A program made the translations under genes and the position numbers. From Rotaria macrura (Eukaryota > Rotifera > Eurotatoria > Philodinida > Philodinidae), in the NCBI GenBank assembly GCA_900239685.1, contig OENT01000779.1, positions 1 to 64,000 on the forward strand: a stretch of DNA of 64,000 nucleotides, in the 5' to 3' direction. The notes beneath the pieces are model-generated. The model was not told the origin of the DNA. It made no database searches and saw nothing but the letters and a program-made list of their open reading frames with translations. This document shows positions 13,614 through 25,900 of this stretch, one piece after another; within the stretch, counting starts at the first letter, position 1, and each line of letters opens with the position of its first letter.

Positions 13614-14219
13614 TTAATCACAACTACCATCAGACGGGCCATCTTTCCATCGTTCGAACACTCGTTTACAATCGAATTCGGGTTTTCCTAATTTCTTATT
13701 AACTATATTATGTTGTTCACACATCCAAGTTGAAAGGGCAAGAGAATTTGAAACGTCCGGTGGTGCTTTAGTAATTTCTTCTTGAAAGTCAACTCGACAT
13801 TCAGGACAGGGGAATAATTTCGAAAACGAATCAATGAATTGTTTCATTGTTTGTTGTTCTTCATTTTTCGGTTCAGTTGGATAATAGGCAGCCATCGTAT
13901 GAAGTAATGACCACGATGCTCGACCTAGATCATCGCGCATCAATGGACATTCAGCATTAATTGAAATTTGTTGTTCAACGATTGGTTTTCTTTCCGCAGT
14001 CGTCGTCGTCGTCGTCGTGCTATGTTGTAACCAATCTTTGAAGTCAACACAAGCTTTACAAGGTTTTTGAAAATGATTATGAGATGAAGTCGTTTTTGAA
14101 ATGTCATTATTAGCATTAGTTTGATCCGATTGATTTTTATCGGAACTTGTTGTTCTACGTGGACGACGTTCATAACCTCCACTTTCCGTGGAATCCGGAT
14201 TGATAAAGCGTTTGTACAT
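13614..14219 (-). CDS. GFER: FAD-linked sulfhydryl oxidase, Erv1/ALR (GFER-like)
   Basis: A 201-residue Erv1/ALR oxidase, which passes electrons from Mia40/CHCHD4 to cytochrome c or oxygen during disulfide formation in the mitochondrial intermembrane space. Seen: a distal CKAC shuttle pair (residues 54-57), the FAD-proximal redox pair CPEC (138-141), the FAD-binding HN.VN.KLGK.EFDC signature (about 170-184) with C167 and C184, and the family tryptophans in WSLLHTMAAYYP. The N-terminal 50 residues are polar and low in complexity. A seven-threonine run encoded by a CGT/ACG trinucleotide repeat (about 13999-14018) separates the shuttle from the Erv domain. No introns. AATAAA on the minus strand at 13575-13570. 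A long polar N-terminus with CxxC fits the long ALR form. Confidence 0.93.
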   Translation of the reverse strand: MYKRFINPDSTESGGYERRPRRTTSSDKNQSDQTNANNDISKTTSSHNHFQKPCKACVDFKDWLQHSTTTTTTTAERKPIVEQQISINAECPLMRDDLGRASWSLLHTMAAYYPTEPKNEEQQTMKQFIDSFSKLFPCPECRVDFQEEITKAPPDVSNSLALSTWMCEQHNIVNKKLGKPEFDCKRVFERWKDGPSDGSCD

Positions 14220-17055
14220 GTAGAATTAAATCTAAAACTAAAACGAATATAGATATATTCGCTATTGTTGAAATTCAATAGGTTCGATCGAGAGAATTTG
14301 TTGAATACGAAATTGAAAATAAAAATAAAACAAATAAGAAAATCAAAGACTTTTGTTTTTAATCGATAAGTGTTCGTTGGGTATTAGAAACGTACGGGGT
14401 GACCTTACTAAACCTAGTTTAGTTGAACTTTTGCACGACTTTCATTGAATGGATTAAGATATCGTATCAAATAAGACGTTCTTTCTAATGATTTTGATTT
14501 TTTCAACATTAAAACTAAATAGTTCACCGATGAAATCTACTGATTAATTAACGAAGTCATACAGTATCATAAATGACAAGAAGTATGTCGCAAAATGGAA
14601 ATGATTGTTGAGAACAATTTAATAACGTACAGATGATTTGTTCGTCGGATTAATGTTTGTGAAAATCAAAACGACGAACAATAGTGTTGAACACTTGCTG
14701 AATTTTAAAATTTTAAAACTAAAACACTAGAACATCGACATCTATAGTAAAATCATGAACAAATTCTAAATTGTTTTTTTTTTATTACTTGTTTAATATT
14801 ATAGGAACGCTTGATTTCTTTTTTTTTTGTTCACAGATGATTGTTGTGTAGGCTGATTGAAAAATTAGCCTACACAACGAATAAATTGAATCGCTACATG
14901 TTTCTTGTTGAACACGTGAACTGTTCTGAACATTAGTTTCAAATCAAAATAATTACTAATACTTTGCCATGTTTCGATGAGGGTCTTTTCAAAATTCGTT
15001 TAAATGATTTAAAATCAAGTAAATATCGGTCACTTCTTCACTATTGAGAAATACATATCTATGTTATGATGAATACAAAATTGTTAATCATCATATCCTA
15101 ATTATTTTCTAAATAACGTTACATTCAATTACGAAATTCTTGTTGAATATAAATAGGATTGACAACGAATGAAGTTTATATGATTTGATGCGAATCACAT
15201 GGAATCAGCTCTTCATTTTTGAATAGGATAGTAGTAGTATAATTCATTTAAAAGAGAAACAATCCATATTAAGGATATCATAGTAAATTCTCTTGATCAA
15301 CACGAGGGTAGATGCGGAATATTTTTCATAAGACGATTTTAGTCTAGAAGAATTATTAAACTCGTTGTACGTATTTGAAAAAAAAGACTAATCTAAAGAG
15401 AACAATATTTAAGTCGAAATTCCCTTCCGAGAGAGACATGAAGCAGCCAGTCAACTCTAAGAATTAGAAAAAATTTCGATGCTTTTCAATATTCATGAAC
15501 AGTTTTATTTATTTTTTCATAGTTTTACAATGGAATAACTTTTTCAAGTTCATTTGCAGAGAAAGTCAATCCTAATTTTCATTTGAATTGACTAATAACT
15601 GAACATATTTGGATAATCGAATGTCGTTTACTTTATTTTACAGTTCAACTGTAACGAACATGTTTAGTTTTCTACACTAGGAAAATATGTTTTGATGACG
15701 ATCTATTGAAAATTATTTAATAAAAGTAATGTACGTCAATCGCAAACATGTCATCTACATGTTTTCATTGTATAGAAGCATTTTTTTTCTCACTATTTAC
15801 TATTAAAAGAATACATTTCTACTAGAATATAAGAAGCGGAGTTAATTCAAAATGTTTCTATAAGTTTTCTGAAGTAAGACAGTCGCAAATGTTTTCATGA
15901 CTAAATAGAAGTATCAATTCAAGTTCTAAAACGAGATTGATTTTACTTGTGGATTTTCGTATATCACTCGTTGTGTAAATGTCAACAACAACTGATGCTC
16001 TACATTGAACTTGAATGGAAAAACTTTTATAGGAGCTTTACAATGTAGAAAAACTGAATGAATACAAGAAGAAAGGTTTGTTTCTTTTTTTACTCTATAG
16101 AAGAAAGAATTTCAGAAGATAATTCGTTTCTAACTGAACTGCGCAAAAGAAAAATCGTTGAGGAATATTTAACTTCACCAACATGAATACGTTCGAATCA
16201 TCTGTCGAGAATAATAGCCATTTGAGTTCGATTCTTATAATACTGAAACGATATTTTATCGTGATTCGTCTACATACTAATTATGTCTAAACGAGTCTCG
16301 TCGCTCTAAGTTTGAGTGTAATTATAGCCAGCATGTTCTAAAAGTTTCAGTTCAAAGAATCTTTTCTTCAGCGAAACGGAATTTTCCTCATTTGATTTAT
16401 TGAGATGTTAACTATCGTAGTTAAACATTTTTTCATACGGTCATGATTTAAAAAGCAAGATCTAAAACTACTCGTTTTTCTCAGTTCCCCAATATGTAAA
16501 ACATCTAAGATGAGTATTAGTATTTCTCGAAGATTGAAATTATAAACCATTGATCATTTGACACAATGTCTCACTAAGTGTCCTATATTCTTGGCTCTAA
16601 TCGGATGATCATTGACACTTTACTATCGCATACATATATTCTCAACATTAGAAAAGATTAGGGTCACATGTTCAGATAAAAATACTTAAGTAAACGATTT
16701 TCTCAGAAGAAAATGTTTTTGTGGATAAAGTCTTAAAAACTGAGTACAAAATCTATCATGAGTCTAGACCGAAAAACTGACGAGAGCAAATTCATATAGA
16801 ATTTTTTAGCGATAAATTATGCATTTCTCAAAGAAAGAACTTTTACGAGGAAAACAAACGCCTTCAAATAAACGTAGATGAACAGATTTATTTAATTAAA
16901 GATTCGAAAGACGTTTAACCAATTTACAATTCACTTGCAAAAACAATTCGTTATGGAACCGGTGAATAGATGAATAACAAGTTTTCACAGAAAATTTCAG
17001 ATTACAGAAACAAATATAAATCCGGACGGAACAAGATATATAAATTAATAATTGT
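14220..17055. other. 2.8-kb intergenic stretch
   Basis: AT-rich, no supported gene. It holds the strong hairpin at 14841-14880 and, near its right end, a minus-strand AATAAA (plus TTTATT, 16887-16892) about 165 bp past the TMC stop. Confidence 0.6.
14841..14880. other. 18-bp hairpin with GAAA tetraloop
   Basis: The left arm 14841-14858 pairs with 14863-14880 over 18 consecutive pairs: 16 Watson-Crick, plus T-G at 14842/14879 and G-T at 14855/14866. The loop GAAA is at 14859-14862. The arm contains GTTGTGTAGGCT and its exact complement. As RNA from the plus strand this is a GNRA-capped stem. No other repeat copy was noticed in the window. Confidence 0.75.
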
Positions 17056-20000
17056 TTAAAATTGCTCGATCTCCATATTGTCTCGATAACCAGTTGATCT
17101 TGCTTGAACTGGTTTTCTTCTTTCTTTTCTACGTTTCTGCTGTACGGCCGTCGATTGATCAAAACTATCTGTCTTATCCATGGACGTTGTTGCAGCAGCC
17201 TTCGGTTTTGATCTTTTATCCTTTGGTTTTCTCATGCTTTCCTCATTGTTACTTTCGCTAACATCGATTGTGTCTATTGAAGAAGGTTTTTTTTTCCTGT
17301 GCCTCTGTTGTGTGAGTGGCACTTCCCTTGTTCTCTCATTAATATCGATTGATTCTACTACGCTCGGTATTCTTTTCTTGCGCCTTTTCTGTGTACGTGC
17401 CTCTTCAGTTGTACTTTCATTAGCATCAACTGATTCTACTGCACTAGGTATTTGTTTTCTACGTCTTCTGCGTGCGCGTTGCTGCTCGTTGGTAGTTTCG
17501 TTAATATCGATTGTTTCCACAGAAGTAAATTTTTGTTTCCTGTGCCTGTTATTTGTGATTTGTTCGTCGTGAAGACTCTCGTTATCATTGTCTTCTGTTG
17601 TTGGATTAGGTTTTCTGTCTTCTTTCTTCTTCTTGTTTTTTTGATGGTGTACTTTTTTCACTGCGTTTTCTCGCATTTTCTTCTTACTGGCAAGATTACT
17701 TTGACGTATGAATACAAGCTACAATAGATTTAAAAAATGAGCATCAATATAATCACAAATCGAACAGGTATGTTACTTGTTTTTCAGCTAATTCCTCGTT
17801 TCGAAATGTATAAGCAAGAACAATAAATAGAACAGCAAGAAAGTATATGAAACCAGGTGATGTTAGAAAATTCACAATTGATATCCATAAAACGGAGGTT
17901 CCGTTATCATCGATGAATACTTGGATGATTTCATATGATGCATTCAACGTACGAAACGGTCCACAATTTTCACTTGGCTTTATTTGTGTTGTAAATATAA
18001 CGAAACATGTTATACTTATAATTAAAATAATATACGATAATAAGTAAACAACAAATTCGAGACGAGGAGCATTCCATATAAAAACATTTCTATACGAATT
18101 TGGACTTCGTGAACGAATATATATGTATAAGCGATGCGACACAAATGAAAAGAGTAGATTTATTAAGATCAATATTGATAGAAGAGGTGAAAAATAAATT
18201 CCAAGCCATACAAGAAATTGACTATAGAGTAATACCGGTGGACTTAGTTGAGTATGAATATTAATGCCATCGAAATCGCGAGTTTTTTTACCGAAGAAAA
18301 GATCAAAGCAAAGACCAAACACAAATGGAAATACCAATGATGCGAATAAATCTACGAGAAAAGTTTTACTATTTACAATATCAAAATATTTTTCTTTGAA
18401 ACGTACCCGATAGTAAAAGTATATATATATATTGGCCGTAAGCTGTTTCAAAACATGAAGGTGCATTTGTAAAAAAATATATGGTAAACGATAGAGTTGT
18501 AGATAGATTTACCAGGATACATCTAAACAAAGTGCATTTTCTCAATGAGTGTGTAAAACAAAAGTTCGGCAACCAGTCGACACAAATGCACTGAGAATGT
18601 AACGGTAACGATAGTTGTTGTAGGTACCGTTACCGGTCGAAGGCGATTCCTTTTCGAGGAAGACGTTTTTGAGAAAATACCTGTATTTCATAAAGGATGT
18701 CGAACATATATCAGGATCAAAGAATCCGAATATGCCATCAATTAAAGTTCACCGACCAACTTCATTCAAACTTTTGAACATCTTACGTAAGATTCGGATG
18801 TGTCGACTCCTGCTTACTTTTGTCAACTTTTACAGAATATCGATATGTTCTATAAAAACGATTCCATCGTACTGCTACCGGTAACAGTACCTACGACTAA
18901 CGGTTCGGGTCAATGCAACCATGATGGTGGTATGTGGGTGTAAGATCATAATCGTTGTATCCCTAAGGCCTACATTCGTGAATTGAACTCGTTAATGTCT
19001 AGAGGAAATCTTATGCCGTCAGTACGTTACTTTATACTTTAATGATATGTGTAGCCTGCACTATCATGAGAAGGCACTGTTCTGAAAAATGATGTTGCGC
19101 TAAGAGAGTAAACGTGAAAGTACGCATGATCATGTTTTCGGTACAAATGAATAGTTGGATAGTGTCGATGCAAATAGATAAGAGATTCACAATCTAAGAA
19201 CAATGTCATCGTGCTCAGCAATTTGGATATGTGCTAAGCCCAAGCTCTTTTCAGTCATAGCACACATGTAGAGCTCAAGAAGAATGTATGTATCAACTTA
19301 TTGAAAATCAAATGAAAATAAAGTTCAATGTAGACAAGAGTCTAAACTTTTGTATATAGAACGAACAATTCTTTTGACTAATAGATACTTCTGTTTTTGA
19401 TTGGCATTAAAAGTTTAGATATTTCAGTTTCTGTTTTTGTTGTATCTATTGAAAATTCTTCTCAATGCTAACCTGAATCCCACAGCGTCCAATTTATACG
19501 ATACATATTCGAAGATTTCTATTTGCGTAAGTAGAACGATACAATATGGCATCAATCGATTGATTAACGCTAGATAAATAATTGATCCTGAACAATCAAT
19601 CGTTGGATTTTGACAATTATATAAAATTATCCAGTTGATAACACCTTGTAATGGAAATCAAAATATCAATTAGTACAGAAACAACGACATTCTTTCTTTT
19701 AGTCTTTTCTCACCTAATCCAATAGATAGCATAACATAAAATGAATAGGATATAAATGTTTTAAATTTATATCCCCAAGTTTTAAATTGTGCCGCTTTAG
19801 ACATATCTATTTTTTCATCATTTTCAATGAATTCTATAAATTGCCTATTGCATGCTTTCATTTGTCTTGCTTTTGCCGAAGCTGATTTCGTTGTATGATT
19901 GTATCGTCCGAATGTAAGTGTAAAACCGTCGCTAAGTTGCTGGTTCAATATTGTATTAAGCACTTTTCGTTTGTATGTTTTGGCAAAACATATTGTAATG

Positions 20001-20581
20001 TAAACGAACCAAACAAAAAAATAAATATATGTTGTAAGGAAATAGATTAATGGTAAATTATATTTGTCTTTTAAAATACCGGTCGGATAGGAGCCTTGGA
20101 AAAGATTTGAATGCGCTAAATAACCTTTTGTTGTGAATATTGTTGAAAATGAAAATGTAGCATTGGAAAATTTTGTTGACGATGTTAACGCATTATACGG
20201 AATGGTAACTAATGCAAGCCAAATAAGTAATGTTAATAGATTAATAAGAAAAAATCCACTTTGAAGATGAAATATTGCAGAAACACCAGAACCATATTGA
20301 CGTTCAACTGAAGCAACCGTTGGAATCAGTGTACCATATCGACGGAATGTTGTTTTATGTGCTGTTGGATGAAATACAAAATTAGCGATATCATCCATTC
20401 TATTATTCTGATAAGATTCATGTGTTTTAACATGATTAAGAAGTTGACGTTTGAATGCAAGTGGCCAATCGAGTTTTGTTTGAATATAATTAATTATTTC
20501 TCGAATATCATTATCGAAATCTTTTACTAATTGTTGTACTGTGAGAATGTATATTCCTGGAGGATAAAAATTATTATGCAT
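17056..20581 (-). CDS. Transmembrane channel-like (TMC) protein
   Basis: TMC family ion-channel subunit; relatives act in mechanotransduction and membrane excitability. Five exons (20581-19714, 19644-19473, 18522-18407, 18351-17777, 17718-17056) join in frame to 797 residues. Seen: YGSGVSAIFHLQSG entering the first membrane helix, the conserved GYLAHSNLFQGSYP, later helices, and the TMC signature as CFETAYGQ (usually CWET..GQE), split across the 55-bp intron 18406-18352. Then come LVWLGIYFSPLL, ENCGPFR and a last helix. The C-terminal exon is a highly basic tail with four 27-residue repeats. Intron 19472-18523 is 950 bp and hosts a foldback element. The start ATG at 20581 is the first in the exon; an upstream exon cannot be excluded. 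Tryptophan to phenylalanine in the signature is unusual. Confidence 0.87.
17224..17547 (-). repeat. Four tandem 81-bp repeats encoding a basic/acidic 27-residue unit
   Basis: Within the last TMC exon, four consecutive 27-residue units share the plan [R(H/R)(R/K)K..(P/T)S..(E/D)(S/T)(I/V)D..E]. Examples of cores are SVETIDINE, AVESVDANE, VVESIDINE and SIDTIDVSE. Each unit opens with a polybasic patch and continues with an acidic, serine/threonine-rich patch. No gap separates the units. Confidence 0.85.
18611..18900. mobile_element. Foldback (MITE-like) element in a TMC intron
   Basis: The terminal arms GTTGTAGGTACCGTTACCGG (about 18617-18636) and the complement of 18877-18897 match at 19 of 21 positions. 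They enclose about 240 bp with no coding sequence. The left arm also has a small hairpin (CGGTAACG at 18603-18610 with CGTTACCG at 18628-18635). The element lies wholly inside the 950-bp intron 18523-19472. No clear target duplication was seen. Confidence 0.5.
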
Positions 20582-22511
20582 ATCAATGATTTTCTTACTA
20601 ACAAATATATTTTAAAGTTCTCTATGAAAAAATACTTTCACTAAGAATTAAAGGATTACGGTAATTCATGGTTCCCATGAAAGTGCACGTATCAACTACG
20701 GTAGTTCGAAGAGTAAAGTTTCTGAAATAAAGCAGGTCACTAAATTACATTTTCATAATAGAGATTTGTGCCGTTTACAATTTAGTAATATTCGTAACTT
20801 GAAACAAAACTTCTTTTAATAAAAGATGATCTTTCAAACGGAGTTTCCCGATAGTTACTTCAGATTACGATGGAAAGTTTGTTTCGCGTACAATTCATAG
20901 TAGAATTATGTAAAACAAGGCGATTAAAGTTAGGTACTTCAATGAAGAAGATTCATTTCGATTTTCTCATGTTAAATGATCAAACGAGAAACATGTTCAT
21001 AGGCATTGGTCTTAGAGTCTTGCAAGACAAAGGTGCCAAGTTCATAGGGTAGGATAAGGTTACTAAAACATTTAGCGGTAAAATTAACGATGAATTTACA
21101 AAGATAAAGCTTTTAAAGAGCTCAACTCAATATACATTTCTAACATCTCGTTTTTGTCAAAGAGCATACAAAATTTAAGCAATGATATTTTATTTTTAAG
21201 AAAATGATGTATTTAATCCTCCTTGGAAATCAATACAATATACTAAAATGTATTGAAGAAACAGCTTTCTGCTGACTTGGCCGTAGGCTAGGATAGCACA
21301 AGGTTACGAAGTCTATAGGTTAGAGTACAAAAAATATCGTAACCGGCAGGACTCGGATTGGTCCTTAACTGAAGTATTTTCTTTGTTCTGACTTTTCTTC
21401 GATCAAGAAAATATCTTCTCCACGAATACGTACCGTCGAGATCGAAAGAAAACCATTGCTATAATAGTTCATTTATGAATGATGACATTCTACTATTATT
21501 ATAATGGCTCCTCTAATGCTTTCATTTGGGACACGGTACTTTTCTAATACCAACAAACAAAGTTTCAATCTAGAATATAGTCTGCCGAGATCTCTCGTAG
21601 ATCTAAATATTCCGTAGAAATTGTGATCGAACATTAACGAATGCAAACGCAACAGTAATCCTATATGCTAAGGAAAAATCAAAAATATTTGCTATCTATT
21701 CCTAATATTCTATAATTGGCGAAATCTATCTGCTGGTGAACAATTCCAGTAAAATAGTAGTAGGACAATTTCGCCAAAGACATTTTTTTAGAGATATACA
21801 AAAACATTGAGTAACATGTCTAGAATAATACAGATCGATCAATGCTCACACGTAACAACTTGAGATCTTGCTACATTATGAATAAAAATCTTCAAATAAT
21901 TTTATATTATACAGTTTATTGTCAATTTTGTATGACTAAGATGTTTTATCGCACGTAATCATTTTATCTCAAATAGGATTCATTGATTTTGATTAGTTGA
22001 TAAATACTCTCGACTATACGATTCAACTTCACTGTTTCTTATGATCAAATCACATGAGATAATCGTAATCGACTCGCACCATGATAAAATAAATGTCTCC
22101 TAACAACATCGATTTTACAATGGAGAAAAACAAAACGATCTTTCAAAGTTTTTTCTTTCTGTTTTTGTTTGATTAGTTCCAATGTCAGAGAAGAAGATTT
22201 TAATCCAATGATTGCACTAGAGATTCTTCTAACATTTTTCGTCTCGTATGATCTAGAAATCATATTTGCAAATAATGAATAAATGTTTATTATTCAATTT
22301 GACACATTTACATGAGTCAACAAGATTTATGTCTACGGCTTTATCGATTTATCGGAAAAAAAACGTCTATTTATTATCGAAGTTTTGAAAATTCATTGAA
22401 TAAACCTTTGTTCTATTCGCCAAGTTTTCATGAATAAGCAGAACAAAACGAGATTCTATTTTGTTTTTCAATTGCTTTTAATCTAAGCCGATAGGTTTCC
22501 TCTGAGATGAT
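20582..22511. other. 1.9-kb intergenic stretch upstream of TMC
   Basis: AT-rich; no coding segment, structured repeat or RNA gene that I can support. It presumably includes the TMC promoter near 20.6 kb. Confidence 0.5.
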
Positions 22512-22670
22512 TTAACCATCTTCTTCTTCTTCTAAATTGCGAACAGAATTCTCCTTACCATCTGGATTTCCTTGCCGGAGTTTTAATAACTTTCCATGTT
22601 GTTTAAGAAGATATTCCAAATTTTCCGATTCTATTATTGCCGATGTTATCTCAGCTTCCATCTGAGAGTT
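22512..22670 (-). CDS. Orphan terminal exon, unknown small acidic protein
   Basis: A 52-codon open segment begins right after a plausible acceptor (TTCGTAG) and ends with TAA at 22514-22512. It reads NSQMEAEITSAIIES, continues with a leucine-rich helical stretch (ENLEYLLKQHGKLLKL) and ends in a polyacidic tail (EEEEDG). It lies 281 bp downstream of the L12 stop on the same strand. An internal ATG (MEAEIT) could start a 49-residue protein. Alternatively an upstream exon at about 22740-22800 (MENCNMKRIE) could be joined through a weak donor. I recognise no family. Composition looks coding. Confidence 0.35.
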   Translation of the reverse strand, partial: NSQMEAEITSAIIESENLEYLLKQHGKLLKLRQGNPDGKENSVRNLEEEEDG

Positions 22671-22951
22671 CTACGAAACGAATGAAAATCAAATGCTTGT
22701 CTTGTTTTGATGGTAAATGTGTTATGACGTTGAAATAAAACAAAAAGTAGCAGAGCTCGATGATTATGCGTTTCTATCCTTTTCATATTGCAATTCTCCA
22801 TCGAAGATAAGGAAGAAAAAATCAACAAAAGATGATGAAACTTCTCTTTTTATATATAGAAAAAAAGAAATAAGATAACCAAATCAAAAGTAATAACAAG
22901 AGCATACAATGCGTTGGACTAGTTGAGAGTAAAAGATTTATTTGAATAATT

Positions 22952-25900
22952 TCATTCAATGACACAAACGCCGCCAGCGGCTTCAAGTTTAGCTTTCATC
23001 GTTTCAGCATCGGCTTCACTTAGATTATCACGAAGAACTTGAGGAATCGATTCGACTAATTTCTTAGCCTGAAATATAAACATGAAAATGAATATTCGGT
23101 AATTATTTTGGCATGAAGACGAATACGAACTTGAACAAGATTTATATTTTCAACCACATCTTTAACTTGCTTGATAACGGGTACTTTTTTTGACTCATCA
23201 AATTTGATTAAACGCACTTTGAATGCGGACTGAGATGTTGCCCGCGCATCTTGGTCTTCTTCTTCCTCTTCTTTCTTCTAATAAAAGAAAACGAGATAAG
23301 AGAATAATCCGTATACAAGTGACTTCATACGACTGATATCTGACGAATGGGTTTATTTTATCGTTCTGATCTTTCGCAGAATCATGTCTTTTGCTGTCGC
23401 TTAGTTACATGCATTAGTTTATCCGAAAATAAACTGATAAAATGTCATTCATTTTTTCTTCTTATTGATAGTAATCTTCTCGAATCGTCGAACTGTATTT
23501 CTCAACAGATATACAAACGATTAAGTTGTATAGTGTAATATGTTCAGTCGATGCATCGCAGACTAGATTTGACTGCGTATGAACACTGGTTTAAGATGAT
23601 AAATGAAATCATCTACCGTATGTACGAGCAACTAATATTTCAGAGAAAGAGTACGAGAAGGAAGTTTCTGAAACAATGAACATTTTAGTTTCACACAAAA
23701 TTAGTCTGTAGAAATCAGCTTATCATGATAAGTAGCATTCAGGTTTTTGTTCTAAGAGTAGAAATGAATGCTCATAGTTTTAGCGAAAGTTCATTTCTTT
23801 AAAGCTTTTCACTGACATGAAAATTTAAAAAGCGAAGCCTATGGAAACATGAGTGAACACATGTGGTTTTTTTTCTGAAGAAAACGACAAGTAGCAGCAT
23901 CGATTTCGGATTCGACTCCTGATGATCGGTGAATCAAAAGAGACGTGACACAAATTACATAATGATAGATGTTGTATTTAAAAATTTCAAGATGATCAAA
24001 AGTTCACGGAGACAAACTTGAATAAGGATTCTCGTTTCTTATGAATGAAAAGCAATGAAACGAAAAGCCCAATACGTCTAACCATAATCATTCATTCATA
24101 TAGAGTATTTAGCAACTCATATCAGATATACCGCTTCAGCGAGAATACTGATAATATTTTTAACATTGTTCAAAACAGCTTTTCAATCTCTCTACATTTG
24201 TCCTAGATTCAATCGCCTTGAAAATTGCAAATACCTTCAAATCCAACACATGACTTCATTTACAATGAGCAATATTCGTTTTCTAATAATTATTCGATGA
24301 TTTCGAATCCAAAACGTACTCATAATCACTTGTATCCATCGGCCTGTCTTTTGATTAAACAATGTATGTCATGCAAATGAAAATGTTCGATCATCAAAAA
24401 CCAACGAACTCTTTTTTTTGTTGTCGGCTAGTAAAATAATGTTTAACAGCTATCTCTTTCTTACGTTTTCTGATTCGTATTAAATACGATGCTAAACTTT
24501 AGTGCTATTCGTCTATTAAAAGATATTAATATGAGCAAAAATTCTATTCAAAAAAGTACAATCGAAACGTTTATCACTTGTTCAATGTAAAGTATCCTTT
24601 AAGAAAGTATTTGGAGAAACAAGCGAAACTGTGATTAAGTCAATTATACTAGTCAAACATCATAAAAAAATACTTTTAAATAGTAAACAATCATCTTCGG
24701 AATACTTGAGGAATTTTTAAATTCTTAACCTGGTAATCATGATTCCAATCTCTAATTGTCTATGACACTAATTACTTGATATAGAAACAACAGAAGTCAT
24801 GCGGAATGGGTTAGTTCTGATTACTTTCGTTTTCAACTGCTCTAGATTGGGACCAAAAAAGAAAGATTTCCAATTCACAACGATCAAAAAGTATTCTTTA
24901 TTTTGTCTTGCGGAATTCTCCCTTCGCCCCCCCCCCTCGAAAATCCGCAATAGAGAAAAAAATACCGACTAGGGGTGTCACTTTATATTTAGAAAATAAA
25001 GATAAATGTATGAAATTTTCTATTGTGACGAGGGGAAACAAATTCGAGTTCTAATAATAGGATACGTTTACTAGAGGATGCATATTGATGACATACATTT
25101 CGTTGATCCCAAAATCGAATCCACATAATAAGAATGTTAAAAAACTTAAAATAAACTCATTAGTCTATTTTTGTTGAAACAAGATGTCTTCATCGTCTAA
25201 CGGAGTTCCGGATTAATGACAACATTTAAGTAAATTCATACCAACTATTGTTTCTGTTCAATCGTTTATATACTCCTAGGGATCTCATCAAATTCATTTG
25301 AGATCTCGATCCCAAAGAGTATTTTATTCTCTTGATACAATCAAGGTTCACACAACGACCTATTTTTCTTTTCTGTAGTTTAATCATTTTTTCTTGACAG
25401 AGACAACGAAATCTACAAGTTTACCATTTAACTTAATGACATTTCTAACTTTATCTCTAGGAAATATTAACTATAGCTAATGAACGTTTTAACTCGTGCC
25501 TTTCTTTTCTCCTTGATTCATATCTTGTAAACAAGAAATTACATATATGGTTCGTATCTTTTCTTCGTTAGATTAGTATGAAGTGATTGAGAAGGGTTCA
25601 TGCAGCATAAATATGACATGCACTTAGTTTTGGTCAACTGAGTATGGTGACATATCTAGCAACAGGCCAGGGAACAATAGGCTTTGGCCAAATCCATCAC
25701 TACTCGTCGATTTTTGAAGTAATCAATGTTTCGGCAACCAACGATTGCTGATTATTCGAAAACAGTGACTCTTTCGCATAACTCTCCACTACTGAAGAAA
25801 AGTCTGATTGAGGAATAATCTAAAAACAATCGACTACACCAATATACGCGTCACGCTCTGTATTCGATTACTCAATAATCTTTTTACGTAATAGTACTAT

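Noticed and set aside
18369..18522. Apparent frameshift in TMC beside a TA microsatellite, suggesting a pseudogene
   Set aside because: Using the acceptor at 18353-18352 gives a normal 55-bp intron, joins in frame and aligns CFETAYGQ...SDLF with the family, so the gene is intact.
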